Source: Dugong dugon (lineage: Eukaryota; Chordata; Mammalia; Sirenia; Dugongidae). Taken from it: a DNA stretch of 64,000 nucleotides. Where the stretch lies: contig CM057477.1 in assembly GCA_030035585.1 (NCBI GenBank), positions 62,601,447-62,665,446 of the forward strand, in the 5' to 3' direction. Positions 55,455-64,000 of this stretch are shown here, one piece after another (the stretch's first letter is position 1; each line of letters begins with the position of its first letter). A model generated the notes under the pieces. It was given only the letters and a program-made list of their open reading frames with translations. It was not told the DNA's origin and ran no database searches. A program made the translations under genes and the position numbers.

Positions 55455-55647
55455 CTTTACAACCAATCCATTGCCATCAAGTTGTTTCTGACTCACACAT
55501 AACAAAAACACACATACCAAAAAAATGTGATAAAAAAATTTATAGGCACTTCTCTTCTGTCGTTTGTTATGCAGATCTCGCACTCACCAAAGGCATAACA
55601 TACCCCCAAGCCTAAACAGTCTCTCTTATAACTAAACCATTCTTATA

Positions 55648-55856
55648 CCTGTTAACCCATTGCCACTGAGTTGATTCCAATTCATAGCCACCTTATAGGA
55701 CAAGAGTAGAACTGCCTCATAGGGTTTCTAAGGCTGTAATCGTCACAGAAGCTGAATGCCACATCTTTCTCCCATGGAGCGGCTGGTGAGTTCCAACCAC
55801 CAACATTTTGGTTAGCAGTTGAGCACTTAACCACTGCACCACAACAGCTCCTAATG
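55648..55856 (-). mobile_element. AfroSINE
   Basis: Antisense copy flanked by attcttata at 55639-55647 and 55857-55865. The head is cttaaccactgcaccacaac. Confidence 0.94.
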
Positions 55857-56260
55857 ATTCTTATATAGGTAATACCATTCGGGCCCCAGGGAATCACTTG
55901 TCCACACCTCCTGCTCTTGGTCCTTGAAATAAAAAACAACTGCATCCAAACTCTGTGGAGGTTTGTGGATTGGGCCACTGCCAAAGTCAGAGATGGGCAT
56001 TCTTTCAATGTGCAGGGAGATTTTGAGTGACAGAAGCACGAATGTACAAGACAAATTAACTTGCCAAGGTCTTCCTTTCCAGTAGCATGAACAACCTAGA
56101 CTCTTGCAAAACTAAATATTGTCTCATAGAAGTGCTGAAGGATTCATATGTGTTCTAGTGTGTGGCTCCGGTGGCACTCATAAACTCGTGCATGGGGCAT
56201 TCACAACATGGTGACAGAAAAATGTTTTACAGTGTTAAGCAATTACGATCACTCTTCCGA

Positions 56261-56375
56261 AGCCCTGGCGGTACAGTAGTTAAGAGTTTGACTGGCTGCT
56301 AACCAAAAGGTCGGCAGTTCAAATCCACCAGCTGCTCCTTGGAAACCCTATGGGGCCGTTTTTTTTTTTTTTTAA
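56261..56375 (+). mobile_element. AfroSINE, 3' truncated, T-run end
   Basis: Sense copy with a good head (gaagccctggcggtacagta) and box B (gcagttcaaatcc). It stops after cctatggggccg and runs into 15 Ts at 56360-56374, so the usual 3' third is missing. Confidence 0.9.
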
Positions 56376-56989
56376 TCATTCTTACATTTGTATATTTATA
56401 AATGTGCGCATGACATGCATACAATGTGATAGCGATTCTCTACATTGGCAACGAGATAGTGCTAGAAATACAGATAGTTTTATTTTTATAAAATATTTAA
56501 TATGATTCGAATATGCAGAAAATTATATTAAAAATCAACTTTATTTAAATAATTTTTGTTTAAAAGTTTGATGTTATTAATTAAAATTTATCAACTTACT
56601 TTTAATTTTAAAAGACAATTTTGACTTTTTTAGGAGAAAAATATTTTAAAAATGTATATAAAAAATTACAAAGTTTCACATTTAATTTAGTTTATATTTT
56701 TGCTAAAATATACTTACATTTTGTCACCTTCAATTATTTATAATGTATTATTAGTCCTTTATATCATTATTATGAAGTAAGCATAAATAATGTGAAAAAC
56801 CTTAACATAATTAGTGATTGAGCTGAAATGAAGGCAAGAAAAATAAAATGTATGTAATCATTATATAATAATTTATATTTATCTAGGTGTCTATTTATTA
56901 TGTATCCAAATATGCCAGCTCATCAACAGATCACCTAGACATGTGCAATAGTAATTAATTCAGTCATCTTGGATATCCTGCCAACTATT
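56376..56989. other. AT-rich unique stretch
   Basis: About 600 bp of very AT-rich sequence without a recognisable repeat or frame, for example around 56500-56720. Confidence 0.5.
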
Positions 56990-57194
56990 TTTACTGCTGT
57001 GTGCCGTGGAGCCAATTTTGACTCATAGTGACCCCATAGGACAGAGTAGAACTGCTCCATAAGGTTTCCAAGGCTGTCATCTTTAAGGAAGTAGATCACC
57101 AGGTCTTTTTGCCCACTGACCTGCTAGTAGGTTCCAACTGCTGACCTTTCGGTTAGCAGCCAAGCACTTAACCATTGTGCCACCAGGGCTCCTT
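56990..57194 (-). mobile_element. AfroSINE
   Basis: Antisense copy flanked by the perfect 12-bp repeat ctgccaactatt at 56978-56989 and 57195-57206. Confidence 0.95.
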
Positions 57195-57225
57195 CTGCCA
57201 ACTATTAGTTGAGTGAAAAACATTA

Positions 57226-57655
57226 CGTGTGGTTTTTTTTGGTTTGTTTTTATTGTCGTGCTTTAAGTGAAAGTTTACAATTCAAGTTTTAGTCTCTCAT
57301 ACAAAAATTTATACACACATTGTTATGTGACCCTAGTTGCTCTCTCTATATTGTGACAGCACACTCCTCCTTTCCACCCCAGAAAAATATAGTAAAAACC
57401 AGCTCCTAACCGTCTCTGCCTTCTCATCTCACCTCCGGACAGAAGCTGTCCATTTAGTCTCACGTACGTACCTGAGCTAAGAAGCACACTCTTCACGAGT
57501 ATCATTTTATGTCCCATAGTCCAGTCTAATCTTTGTCTGAAGAGCTGGCCTCGGGAATGGTTTTAGTTTTGAGCTAACAGAGAGTCCAGGGGCAATGCTT
57601 TCTGGGGTTTCTCCAGTCTCAATCAAATCATTAAGTCTGCTCTTACACATGTTTT
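57226..57655 (-). mobile_element. 5'-truncated L1, 3' UTR only
   Basis: Antisense 3' UTR of the younger L1: aagtgaaagtttacaattca, agagtccaggggcaatgctt and gggtttctccagtctcaatc. It corresponds to 50340-50700. Confidence 0.85.
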
Positions 57656-58080
57656 TAAATGATGTTATTGTTTGACTCCGCAGCCAGATGGAATGTATTT
57701 TATTTAACAGTTTGTTAGCTCAGTTGATAACTTCTCAGTACTGTGCTTAGACATGCGGGCTGTGGCTCTCCTTTGGAACTCTTGCTCCGGGCTGGGGGTG
57801 TCATGGCTGCGCCTGTCTGAGAGTATAGTATGAGGGATGCTTCATCTCCTCTGAAGGGAAAGTGAGAGGGTCCAGCGGGCTCCTTCTGCAGTGTGTTAGC
57901 AGGGAAGTCTGGCTCTTGTCCTCTATGAGACCAAAGGCCTCTCAAGGCCCCGCTAAAAAGGTGAAGCCAAGGTGAGCAGTAATTGGGAGGAAAGAAATTG
58001 CAGGGGTAGAGCCAGCTGAGTCCTGGAATGCTGGAAGAGCCAGGCCGTGGGTGGGGCCTGGACTCCCTCATGAGAATAGA
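57656..58080. other. Unassigned non-coding stretch
   Basis: No repeat recognised. The minus-strand 124-codon frame (57715-58089) has no domain and touches the SINE boundary. Confidence 0.35.
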
Positions 58081-58231
58081 TAAAAACAAAACATGGTCAT
58101 CGAGTTGATTATGACTATGTAATCTTTATTGAAGCAGCTCACCAGGCCTTTCGGCCACAGCACTGCTTGGTGGGTTTGAACCATCAACCCTGAGTTTAGT
58201 CGTTGAGCACAAACCATTTATGCCACTGTGG
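58081..58231 (-). mobile_element. AfroSINE, internally deleted
   Basis: Antisense copy lacking ~50 bp of its 3' half (tcgagttgattatgactatg joined to taatctttattgaagcagc). Flanked by gaataga at 58074-58080 and 58232-58238. Confidence 0.85.
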
Positions 58232-58238
58232 GAATAGA

Positions 58239-58701
58239 GTTAGAGTGAAGTACACACAGGACGTGCTGGGAATGGGGACAGCAAGGCTCTGCAGAGACAG
58301 GAATCCTGGCTAAGAAGGCGCCTAAGGCCAAGCAAGGGGATATGACTGGAAGGACAGATGGACGGCGCAAGAAACCACATAAAATAGGTACCTGACTGCG
58401 TAAGACCCCCGACTCTGGATTGATAAAAGGCCAGGGGAGATTTGCTTTCCATAACTGATTAAGTGGCTGTTAACTGGCTCCAAGTTACCTGATGATGTCT
58501 GTGACTGTCACTATGTGTACCACCTTCAAATACCTGCCCTACCCTGCTCACATCTGACAGTCTCCTGCCTTCAGCGTGGTCCTTTGCCTCTGACAGGAAG
58601 TCCAAGCACTTCACCCAGTAGCCGCAGCTCTCCATGCCCTGTCCTGCGCATCAACCTCCCTGCACTCCCCCCAAGCCATTTCCAGTATCTCACTTACTAA
58701 C
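58239..58701. other. Unassigned non-coding stretch
   Basis: No gene or confident repeat is seen. Confidence 0.35.
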
Positions 58702-58882
58702 TAACCAGCTGCCATCGAGTTGATTCTGACTCATGGCACCCCCATGTGTGTCAGAGTAGAACTGTACTCCATAGGGTTTTCAATGGCTGATTTTTCAGAA
58801 GTAGATCATCAGGCCTTTCTTCTGAAGTACCTCTGGGTGGACTTGAACCTCCAGCCTTTTGGTTAGCAGCCAAGCATGCTAA
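58702..58882 (-). mobile_element. AfroSINE
   Basis: Antisense copy: taaccagctgccatcgagtt to tagcagccaagcatgctaac. The first ~20 bp of the tRNA-like head is missing. Confidence 0.92.
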
Positions 58883-59099
58883 CAGAGGCTTGCTGGTGCC
58901 TGTCCTATGCTTCCTGTGTGGTTCACACCCACATGCAGAGTCCAATACCTGCATGCCCCCTCCTCCTCATACCCTTTCTGTTTCTGGGGGGTCCTCATGT
59001 ACCTTCAAGACCCAGCATGGGTGACACTCTTACCCACTGCCCCCCAGACTGGGCCAAATGGCCTTCCCTGGGCTCATCTCTGCTGCGTGGTGCTCATCC

Positions 59100-59463
59100 T
59101 ATTGGCGTGGGATAGATCACACATTAAGGGGTCTGTCCACAGTATACTGGGAGTGTTTGAAGTTCAAGGACACTTCCCTTTCATCTTTTGTCCCCAGGAT
59201 CTGGCATACTGCCTGGCACATAATAAAAACCCACTGCCATCAAGTTGATTCCAACTCATAGTGACCCTATAGGACAGGTAGAACTGCCCCACAGGGTTTT
59301 CAAGGCTGTAATCTTTATGGAAGCAGACTGCCACTTCTTTCTCTCACAGAGCGGCTTGTGGGTTTGAACCACTGACCTTTCTGTTAGCAGCTGAGAGCTT
59401 CACCACTGTGCCACCAGGGCTCCTTTGGCACATAATAGACACTCAATAAATGTTTGTTGCCTG
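59100..59463 (+). repeat. L2 3' end, split by AfroSINE
   Basis: Sense L2: catactgcctggcacataat to the left, and tagacactcaataaatgttt to the right of the SINE. Confidence 0.75.
59226..59425 (-). mobile_element. AfroSINE in L2
   Basis: Antisense copy flanked by the perfect 12-bp repeat tggcacataata at 59214-59225 and 59426-59437. Confidence 0.96.
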
Positions 59464-59469
59464 AACTGA

Positions 59470-59640
59470 ACATAATCTCACTTGACCCTCAACAAGTGAA
59501 ATCAACATATTATTATCCCATTTTATGCAGGTAAAAATGGAGGTATAAAGAAGTTAAGTTCCTGGACCAAGGTTCTCTGGACCAGGATCTCAGTGCTAAG
59601 TGTTCTGACTTCTAAGGCCATAACGAGCACATTCTACTAA
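59470..59640 (-). repeat. MIR
   Basis: Antisense MIR: tattattatcccattttatg, then tggaccaaggttctctggac and ggatctcagtgctaag. Confidence 0.65.
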
Positions 59641-60522
59641 ATTATGAGCTTTAAATTAAATGGCTTTTTTAAAAAATTTATTTCAGAACATTTCTTTAGC
59701 TGTGAATTCTGTTTGAAGAACAAAGGGAACAAGCGGTTCTCACCTTTGAAGCTATGGGGCAATAGTTATACAAATTGGAATAGTCCTTGGCCAGTGAGAA
59801 TTGCCTTTTAAAGCTTCCCTTTGTATAAAGTTGAGTTGGTATCGTTAATTGAGAAATAATTTCATAGTACAGAACACTCAGCCCACAAGAGGTCTTGTTA
59901 TTTATTTATTGTTTTAATCAACTCTTTACAGGAAGTTGGTTTTTACCCAGGTTACTACTGCAAAATATTTATCCAGGCAAGAGGAACATCCTCTGCCAAC
60001 CAGAGGCATCTCTATGTGTGAATTCACCCACCTCATTACCATTTCCTACACCAGCCATGTAATTACCTTCAGTGTGGAGTACATCCTGTTTCTGCTTGCT
60101 CAAACCCTGACCCACATTTTCTCTGACTTTCTAGAACTGTGCTGAGGAGTCACAGTCAGACAGGTAATGCGGAAGCCTGACTCTCGAGGCTCACAACCCC
60201 GCCTCAGAGCATCTGGGGGCACAGCCAAACTTAGGGGGCACAGCCAAACTTAAAGACATCCCTGAAGAGTTAGAGGCACATCTCACTTTGGGATGTCCCT
60301 CTGTCCTCCAGGGAATAAACACAGGGATGGGTAGGGAGATGGCCGCTATGGGAGGAGGTAGCTCCAATCAGGAAATATTAAACAATGCCCTGACACTCAC
60401 ACACTGTGATCCTCACCCCTCCTTTCCCCAGAAGCTGACCCTGAGACCATGGACAGCTACCAAAACACTTAGGTGAAGCCACCAAAATCTCTGATAAACT
60501 TATTTTCTATCCATGGGCACAA
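59641..60522. other. Unassigned non-coding stretch
   Basis: No gene is supported. A 17-bp direct repeat, gggggcacagccaaact, occurs in tandem at about 60216-60250. No transposon is recognised. Confidence 0.4.
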
Positions 60523-60526
60523 AGTA

Positions 60527-60580
60527 AATCTGTTGCCAAAGAATTGATTACAACTCATGGCGACCCCATAGCACAACATA
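60527..60580 (-). mobile_element. AfroSINE 3' stub
   Basis: Only the last ~50 bp in antisense: ctgttgccaaagaattgatt, then actcatggcgaccccatag. A complete AfroSINE follows immediately. Confidence 0.8.
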
Positions 60581-60745
60581 AACCAACACCAAACTGGTTG
60601 CCATTGAGTCGATTCCGACTCATACCGACCCTATAGAACAGAGTAGAACTGCCCCAGAGGGTTTCCAAGGAGTGGCTGGTGGATTCCAACTGCTGACCTT
60701 TTGCTTAGCAGCCAAGCTCTTAACCACTGTGCCACCAGGGCTCCA
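60581..60745 (-). mobile_element. AfroSINE, T-tailed subfamily
   Basis: Antisense copy: accaaactggttgccattga to ccactgtgccaccagggctc. Confidence 0.94.
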
Positions 60746-60774
60746 ATGGCACAATACATTGAGTAGAAAATGGG

Positions 60775-61195
60775 CTAGGAGCTCTAAAGACCCAACCTCA
60801 AATACCAGCTCTGCCCCTTTGCGGCAGTGTAATCTTGCAAGTTACCCAGTGTCAACAAGCTTGTTTCACCATCTGCAACGTAAGGATGTGAGTCTCTGGG
60901 TGGTGCAAACAGTTAACACGCTCATTTGCTAACCAAAAGGTAGGAGGTTTGAGTCCACCCAGAGGTTCTTTAGAAGAAAGGCCTGCCAATCTGCTTCTGA
61001 AAAATCAGAAAACTCTATAGGAGTATAGTTCTACTTTGATAGACATGGGGTCTCCATGAGTTGGAATGGACTTGATGGCAACTGGTTAACATGGGGATAA
61101 TGGTATTTACCTCACAGCCATTATGAAGATTAAATAATACGGGGTGTGTAAAGCGCCGAGCACACACATCTTGTATAGAGCTGTGCATCACCAAT
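60775..61195 (+). repeat. MIR, split by AfroSINE
   Basis: Sense MIR: left part aaataccagctctgcccctt to accatctgcaacgtaaggat; right part ggggataatggtatttacct to gtgtaaagcgccgagcac. The SINE at 60892-61090 separates them. Confidence 0.8.
60892..61090 (+). mobile_element. AfroSINE in MIR
   Basis: Full-length sense copy: gagtctctgggtggtgcaaa, box B ggaggtttgagtccaccc, end gatggcaactggttaac. Confidence 0.94.
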
Positions 61196-61302
61196 CCTTA
61201 GTTGTCTTTCCTCATTCCCCCTTGTCCCTGGAGGCAGTAGCAGGGATCATAAGGACCTGCTCAGTGAATTACATACAGATCAGTTATCAGAAAAGGAAAG
61301 AG

Positions 61303-61515
61303 TCCTGGTGGCGCGGTGGTTAAGTGCTTTGCTGCTAATTGAAAGGTTGTTGGATCGAACCCACTAGCCCCTCAGGGGGAGAAAGATGTGGCAGTCTGCT
61401 TGTTTCTGTAAAGATTTAAAGCCTTGGAAACTCTATGGGGCAGTTCTACTCTGTCCTATAGGGTCACTGTGAGTCAGAATTTGACTCCACGGCAATGGTT
61501 TTTTTGGGTTTTTTT
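61303..61515 (+). mobile_element. AfroSINE, longer T-tailed form
   Basis: Sense copy: gagtcctggtggcgcggtgg, box B tggatcgaaccc, end cacggcaatggtttttttgg. Its middle (gggggagaaagatgtggcag) is the longer subfamily version. Confidence 0.93.
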
Positions 61516-62034
61516 GGGTGGGGGTGGGGGAGGGTATCATAAAAGGACTGGCAATCACAAAAGCAAGAGGTGCAAATTCAGACTCCTACAAGGGCCTGGC
61601 AAGTGATGTAAACAAGTGTAGTCGGTGTTTGCTTCTGAGGGCTCTGGCAAACAAGAGAGAATATGCCCCACCCCCCGCAAGAGGGGTCTCTTGGGATTAT
61701 CTCAAATAAAGAGGCATTGGACCCAGTGCTACCAGAGCTTCCAATATTTTGAGAAGCTAGGAATCAAGATATTTATTTGCGAGTTTCCAATTTGTAACTG
61801 CTGCAACAAATTAAAATAATATTTTGCAGGTCAGATAAAATACATTCTCGTGGACCATCAGTTTGCAATCTCTACACAAGGTAAAAATGCAACTGGTACA
61901 ATAGATGATCTAGTCCCTGAACTTGGAAACCAATGCAAATTCTATGGCCCTTGTGTCACTTGCTGTGACCTGTCACTGCATACACAAATCAGATAGTTAT
62001 TACCACAAATTGATGACATTAAATGGGCTCTTAC
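61516..62034. other. Unassigned non-coding stretch
   Basis: Starts with a G/T-rich tract. The segment 61555-61880 may be a decayed hAT element, which I cannot confirm. Confidence 0.3.
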
Positions 62035-62210
62035 TGTGTACCTGCATGAGCTCACTTAGTCCTAACAATTTCATGGAGTAGGCGCTATTACGATCACTAG
62101 TTTACAGATAAGAAAATGGGGGCTTAGAGATAATTCCCCCATGATCATCTACTTGATAAGAGGTGGAGCTAAGAGCAGCTATCTGTATACTCCAAATCCC
62201 AAGTTCTTAG
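62035..62210 (-). repeat. MIR
   Basis: Antisense MIR: tagttt acagataagaaaa-type core (gtttacagataagaaaatgg), then taagaggtggagctaagagc and gtatactccaaatccc. Confidence 0.75.
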
Positions 62211-62744
62211 AGCTACACAACAGCCAATGCTTACGTGAGCATGAAGAGTCAAGGGAGAAAGGCCCAGGGAGAATCTTGGATAATGAATTATTGCCACTGC
62301 CTCTACGTGGCATAGATTCTTAAAAGTGAGATGTCTCCTATCCGGAGGTAGAAACTTCTCTGCCAAGGGCTTTTGGCTGGAGGCATTTTCTACTCTACTT
62401 GCTCATCAGGAAGAGTGCCTCTGAAGTGTGCTCAGTCTATAAACAGAGAGAAACCTACACTTAGGAAAATTGGGATCAATGTTTGTTATGGTCTTGCAGG
62501 CCTACTGACTAACAGGATGTGGGCACACACAGCATGACACATCTCCCACACACTCCGCTGGCCACACCCAGGCCTGCTCATGGCCCCTCTGATGCTTTGG
62601 ACACTCAGGTGAGGACAGAAGGCAGATGGGGTGATGCAACTCCCCGGAGGCTGAGACCTGTGGTTGTGTGGGCACCATCCACATTCCAACGAGCCTTAAT
62701 ACATGTTGGAAATAAAATATTACCAGTAAATTAGAACAACAGAG
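62211..62744. other. Unassigned non-coding stretch
   Basis: No gene or confident repeat is seen; small frames overlap on both strands at 62486-62734. Confidence 0.35.
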
Positions 62745-63190
62745 TTACCATTTGCCAGGTATCAGATTGGCAAAATTTGAAAAATGTGACAATACCAAGT
62801 ATTGTCAAAGACACGGGGGAAATAGGAGTTCTCATACATTGCTGGTAGGAGTGTAAATCCATTCACCCATTGGAAAGCATTTGGTATTATTGAAAACACC
62901 TCTAGGCGTGAACTCCCGGGAGGAAACGCATAAGGAGAGGTGTACACAAAGGTTTACCTTAGCCAAAAATAGGGAATGAATCCTTTTTGTGGTATATTCA
63001 CACTATGGAACACTGTATATAAGTTGACGTGAATGAACTGGATTCATATAAATCAATATGGTTGTATCTAAGGAACGTGATGTTAAGTGAAAAAAGAAAG
63101 TTGTAGGATGATAAATATAGTACGTCACTATGTCTCTGGGAATGTTTTAAAAATACACTATTATGGTATGTTGTGTAGAGAAAGTGTTGA
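62745..63190 (+). repeat. Old L1 ORF2/3' end
   Basis: Sense L1M: ggagttctcatacattgctg, then gtaggagtgtaaatcc, tatggaacactgtatataag and gtgatgttaagtgaaaaaag. Confidence 0.85.
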
Positions 63191-63280
63191 TTCTAATTTC
63201 TAAATATCTCTTGGGTCCCACCTCTTCTTCCCAGCCCCACAGCTAGTGCTTTAGTTCAGGTAAACTATTGTCTGATCATT

Positions 63281-63482
63281 AAAACCACTTGCCGTCGAGC
63301 TGACTCCTACTCATGGCAAGCCCATGTGTGTCAGGTTACAACTGTGTTCCACAGGGTTTCCAATGACTGATTTTTTGGAAGTAGATCACCAGGCCTTTCT
63401 TCCAAGATGCCTCTGGGTGGACTCAAACCTTCAACCTTTGGGTTAGCAGCTGAGTGTTAACTGTTTGCACCACCCAGGGACT
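63281..63482 (-). mobile_element. AfroSINE
   Basis: Antisense copy: aaaccacttgccgtcgagct to tttgcaccacccagggac. Confidence 0.94.
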
Positions 63483-63815
63483 TCTTTTTCTTTTCCTGCC
63501 TCGTCTTCCTTTTTCTCTTCCAATACATGAACTAGAAGATGCACACTACATTCATGCTGGTGGTGATTTCTAGGGAAGGAGGGGAGAGAGTGACACTGGG
63601 AAGGGGAACAAAAGGGACTTCAACTTTCTCTGAAGCAAAGATGATGAAATGCGCACATCTGTTCCTTCTGGGTAGTGGGCGTAGGATGTTTGTTATATTC
63701 TCAGTTGTTTTTGGTGCATACACATTTTTTGTTTGAAATAGAAAGGGCAATGGTCTCATAAGAAGCAGTGCACAGAAAAAGCAGTCTATCCTCCACCACG
63801 TGGCTGCACCATCTT
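63483..63815. other. Unassigned spacer
   Basis: No gene or repeat is recognised. Frames on both strands at 63532-63759 overlap and have no domain. Confidence 0.35.
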
Positions 63816-64000
63816 AAAAAAAAAGTCACCGTCAGTTCCTACCTATGGCAATCCCATGTGTGTCAAAGTAGAACTGTGCTCCATAGGGTTTTCAGTGGCT
63901 GATTTTTCAGAAGCAGAGTGCCAAGCCTTTCTTCCCAGGCACACCTGGGTGGGTTTAAATCTCCAGTTTTTCAGTTAGTAGCCAAGTGCTTAAGCGTTTG
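63816..64000 (-). mobile_element. AfroSINE, cut by window end
   Basis: Antisense copy starting with an A-run (63816-63825). It continues through accgtcagttcctacctatg to agtgcttaagcgtttg at the last base; the final ~20 bp lie outside. Confidence 0.92.

Noticed and set aside
1-64000. CRISPR array, operon, riboswitch or prophage
   Set aside because: No regularly spaced identical repeats, no bacterial-type genes and no ribosome binding sites exist. The repeat content is mammalian.

Overview
This looks like nuclear DNA from a placental mammal of the Afrotheria, most likely an elephant or a close paenungulate relative. The evidence is about forty copies of an AfroSINE-type element with a tRNA-Asn-like head, plus elements of an RTE-clade LINE, a recent L1 lineage, ERVL/MaLR LTRs, MIR, L2 and an old MER53-type hairpin element. 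Family names rest on recognition by eye, not on a database search.

I found no host protein-coding exon I can support. The open frames outside transposons are short, lack recognisable domains, and often run across repeat boundaries. The window is best read as intergenic or intronic DNA built by repeated retrotransposition.

Layout. 0-9 kb: an LTR candidate, two tRNA-Gly-headed SINEs, a solo MaLR LTR with a perfect 5-bp duplication, and many AfroSINEs. 9-23 kb: an LTR nested in a MIR, a short L1 tail with its target duplication, MaLR LTRs, an L1 with a twin-priming inversion, a duplicated L1M segment and deleted RTE copies. 23-27 kb: an RTE fragment that keeps its 5' end and endonuclease start but lacks the 3' end, followed by another deleted RTE copy. 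27.1-35.4 kb: a full-length but inactivated sense L1 inserted inside an AfroSINE with a perfect 17-bp duplication, carrying three tandem 3' tails. 36.6-39 kb: an antisense ERVL pol remnant containing an inverted-repeat insert. 39-50 kb: AfroSINEs, MIR/L2 fossils and a duplicated ~140-bp unit. 49.9-54.3 kb: an old antisense L1 split by an AfroSINE and a younger antisense L1, which itself carries an AfroSINE and a patch of ERVL pol. 54-64 kb: a miR-1302-like hairpin, more AfroSINEs, MIRs and L1 tails.

The elements relate to one another in a simple way. The AfroSINEs and the tRNA-Gly SINEs share a body that matches the two ends of the RTE element, and they carry T-rich or (AAC)n-like tails instead of poly(A). 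This suggests that the RTE machinery, not L1, mobilised them. Every LINE and ERV reading frame seen here is broken.
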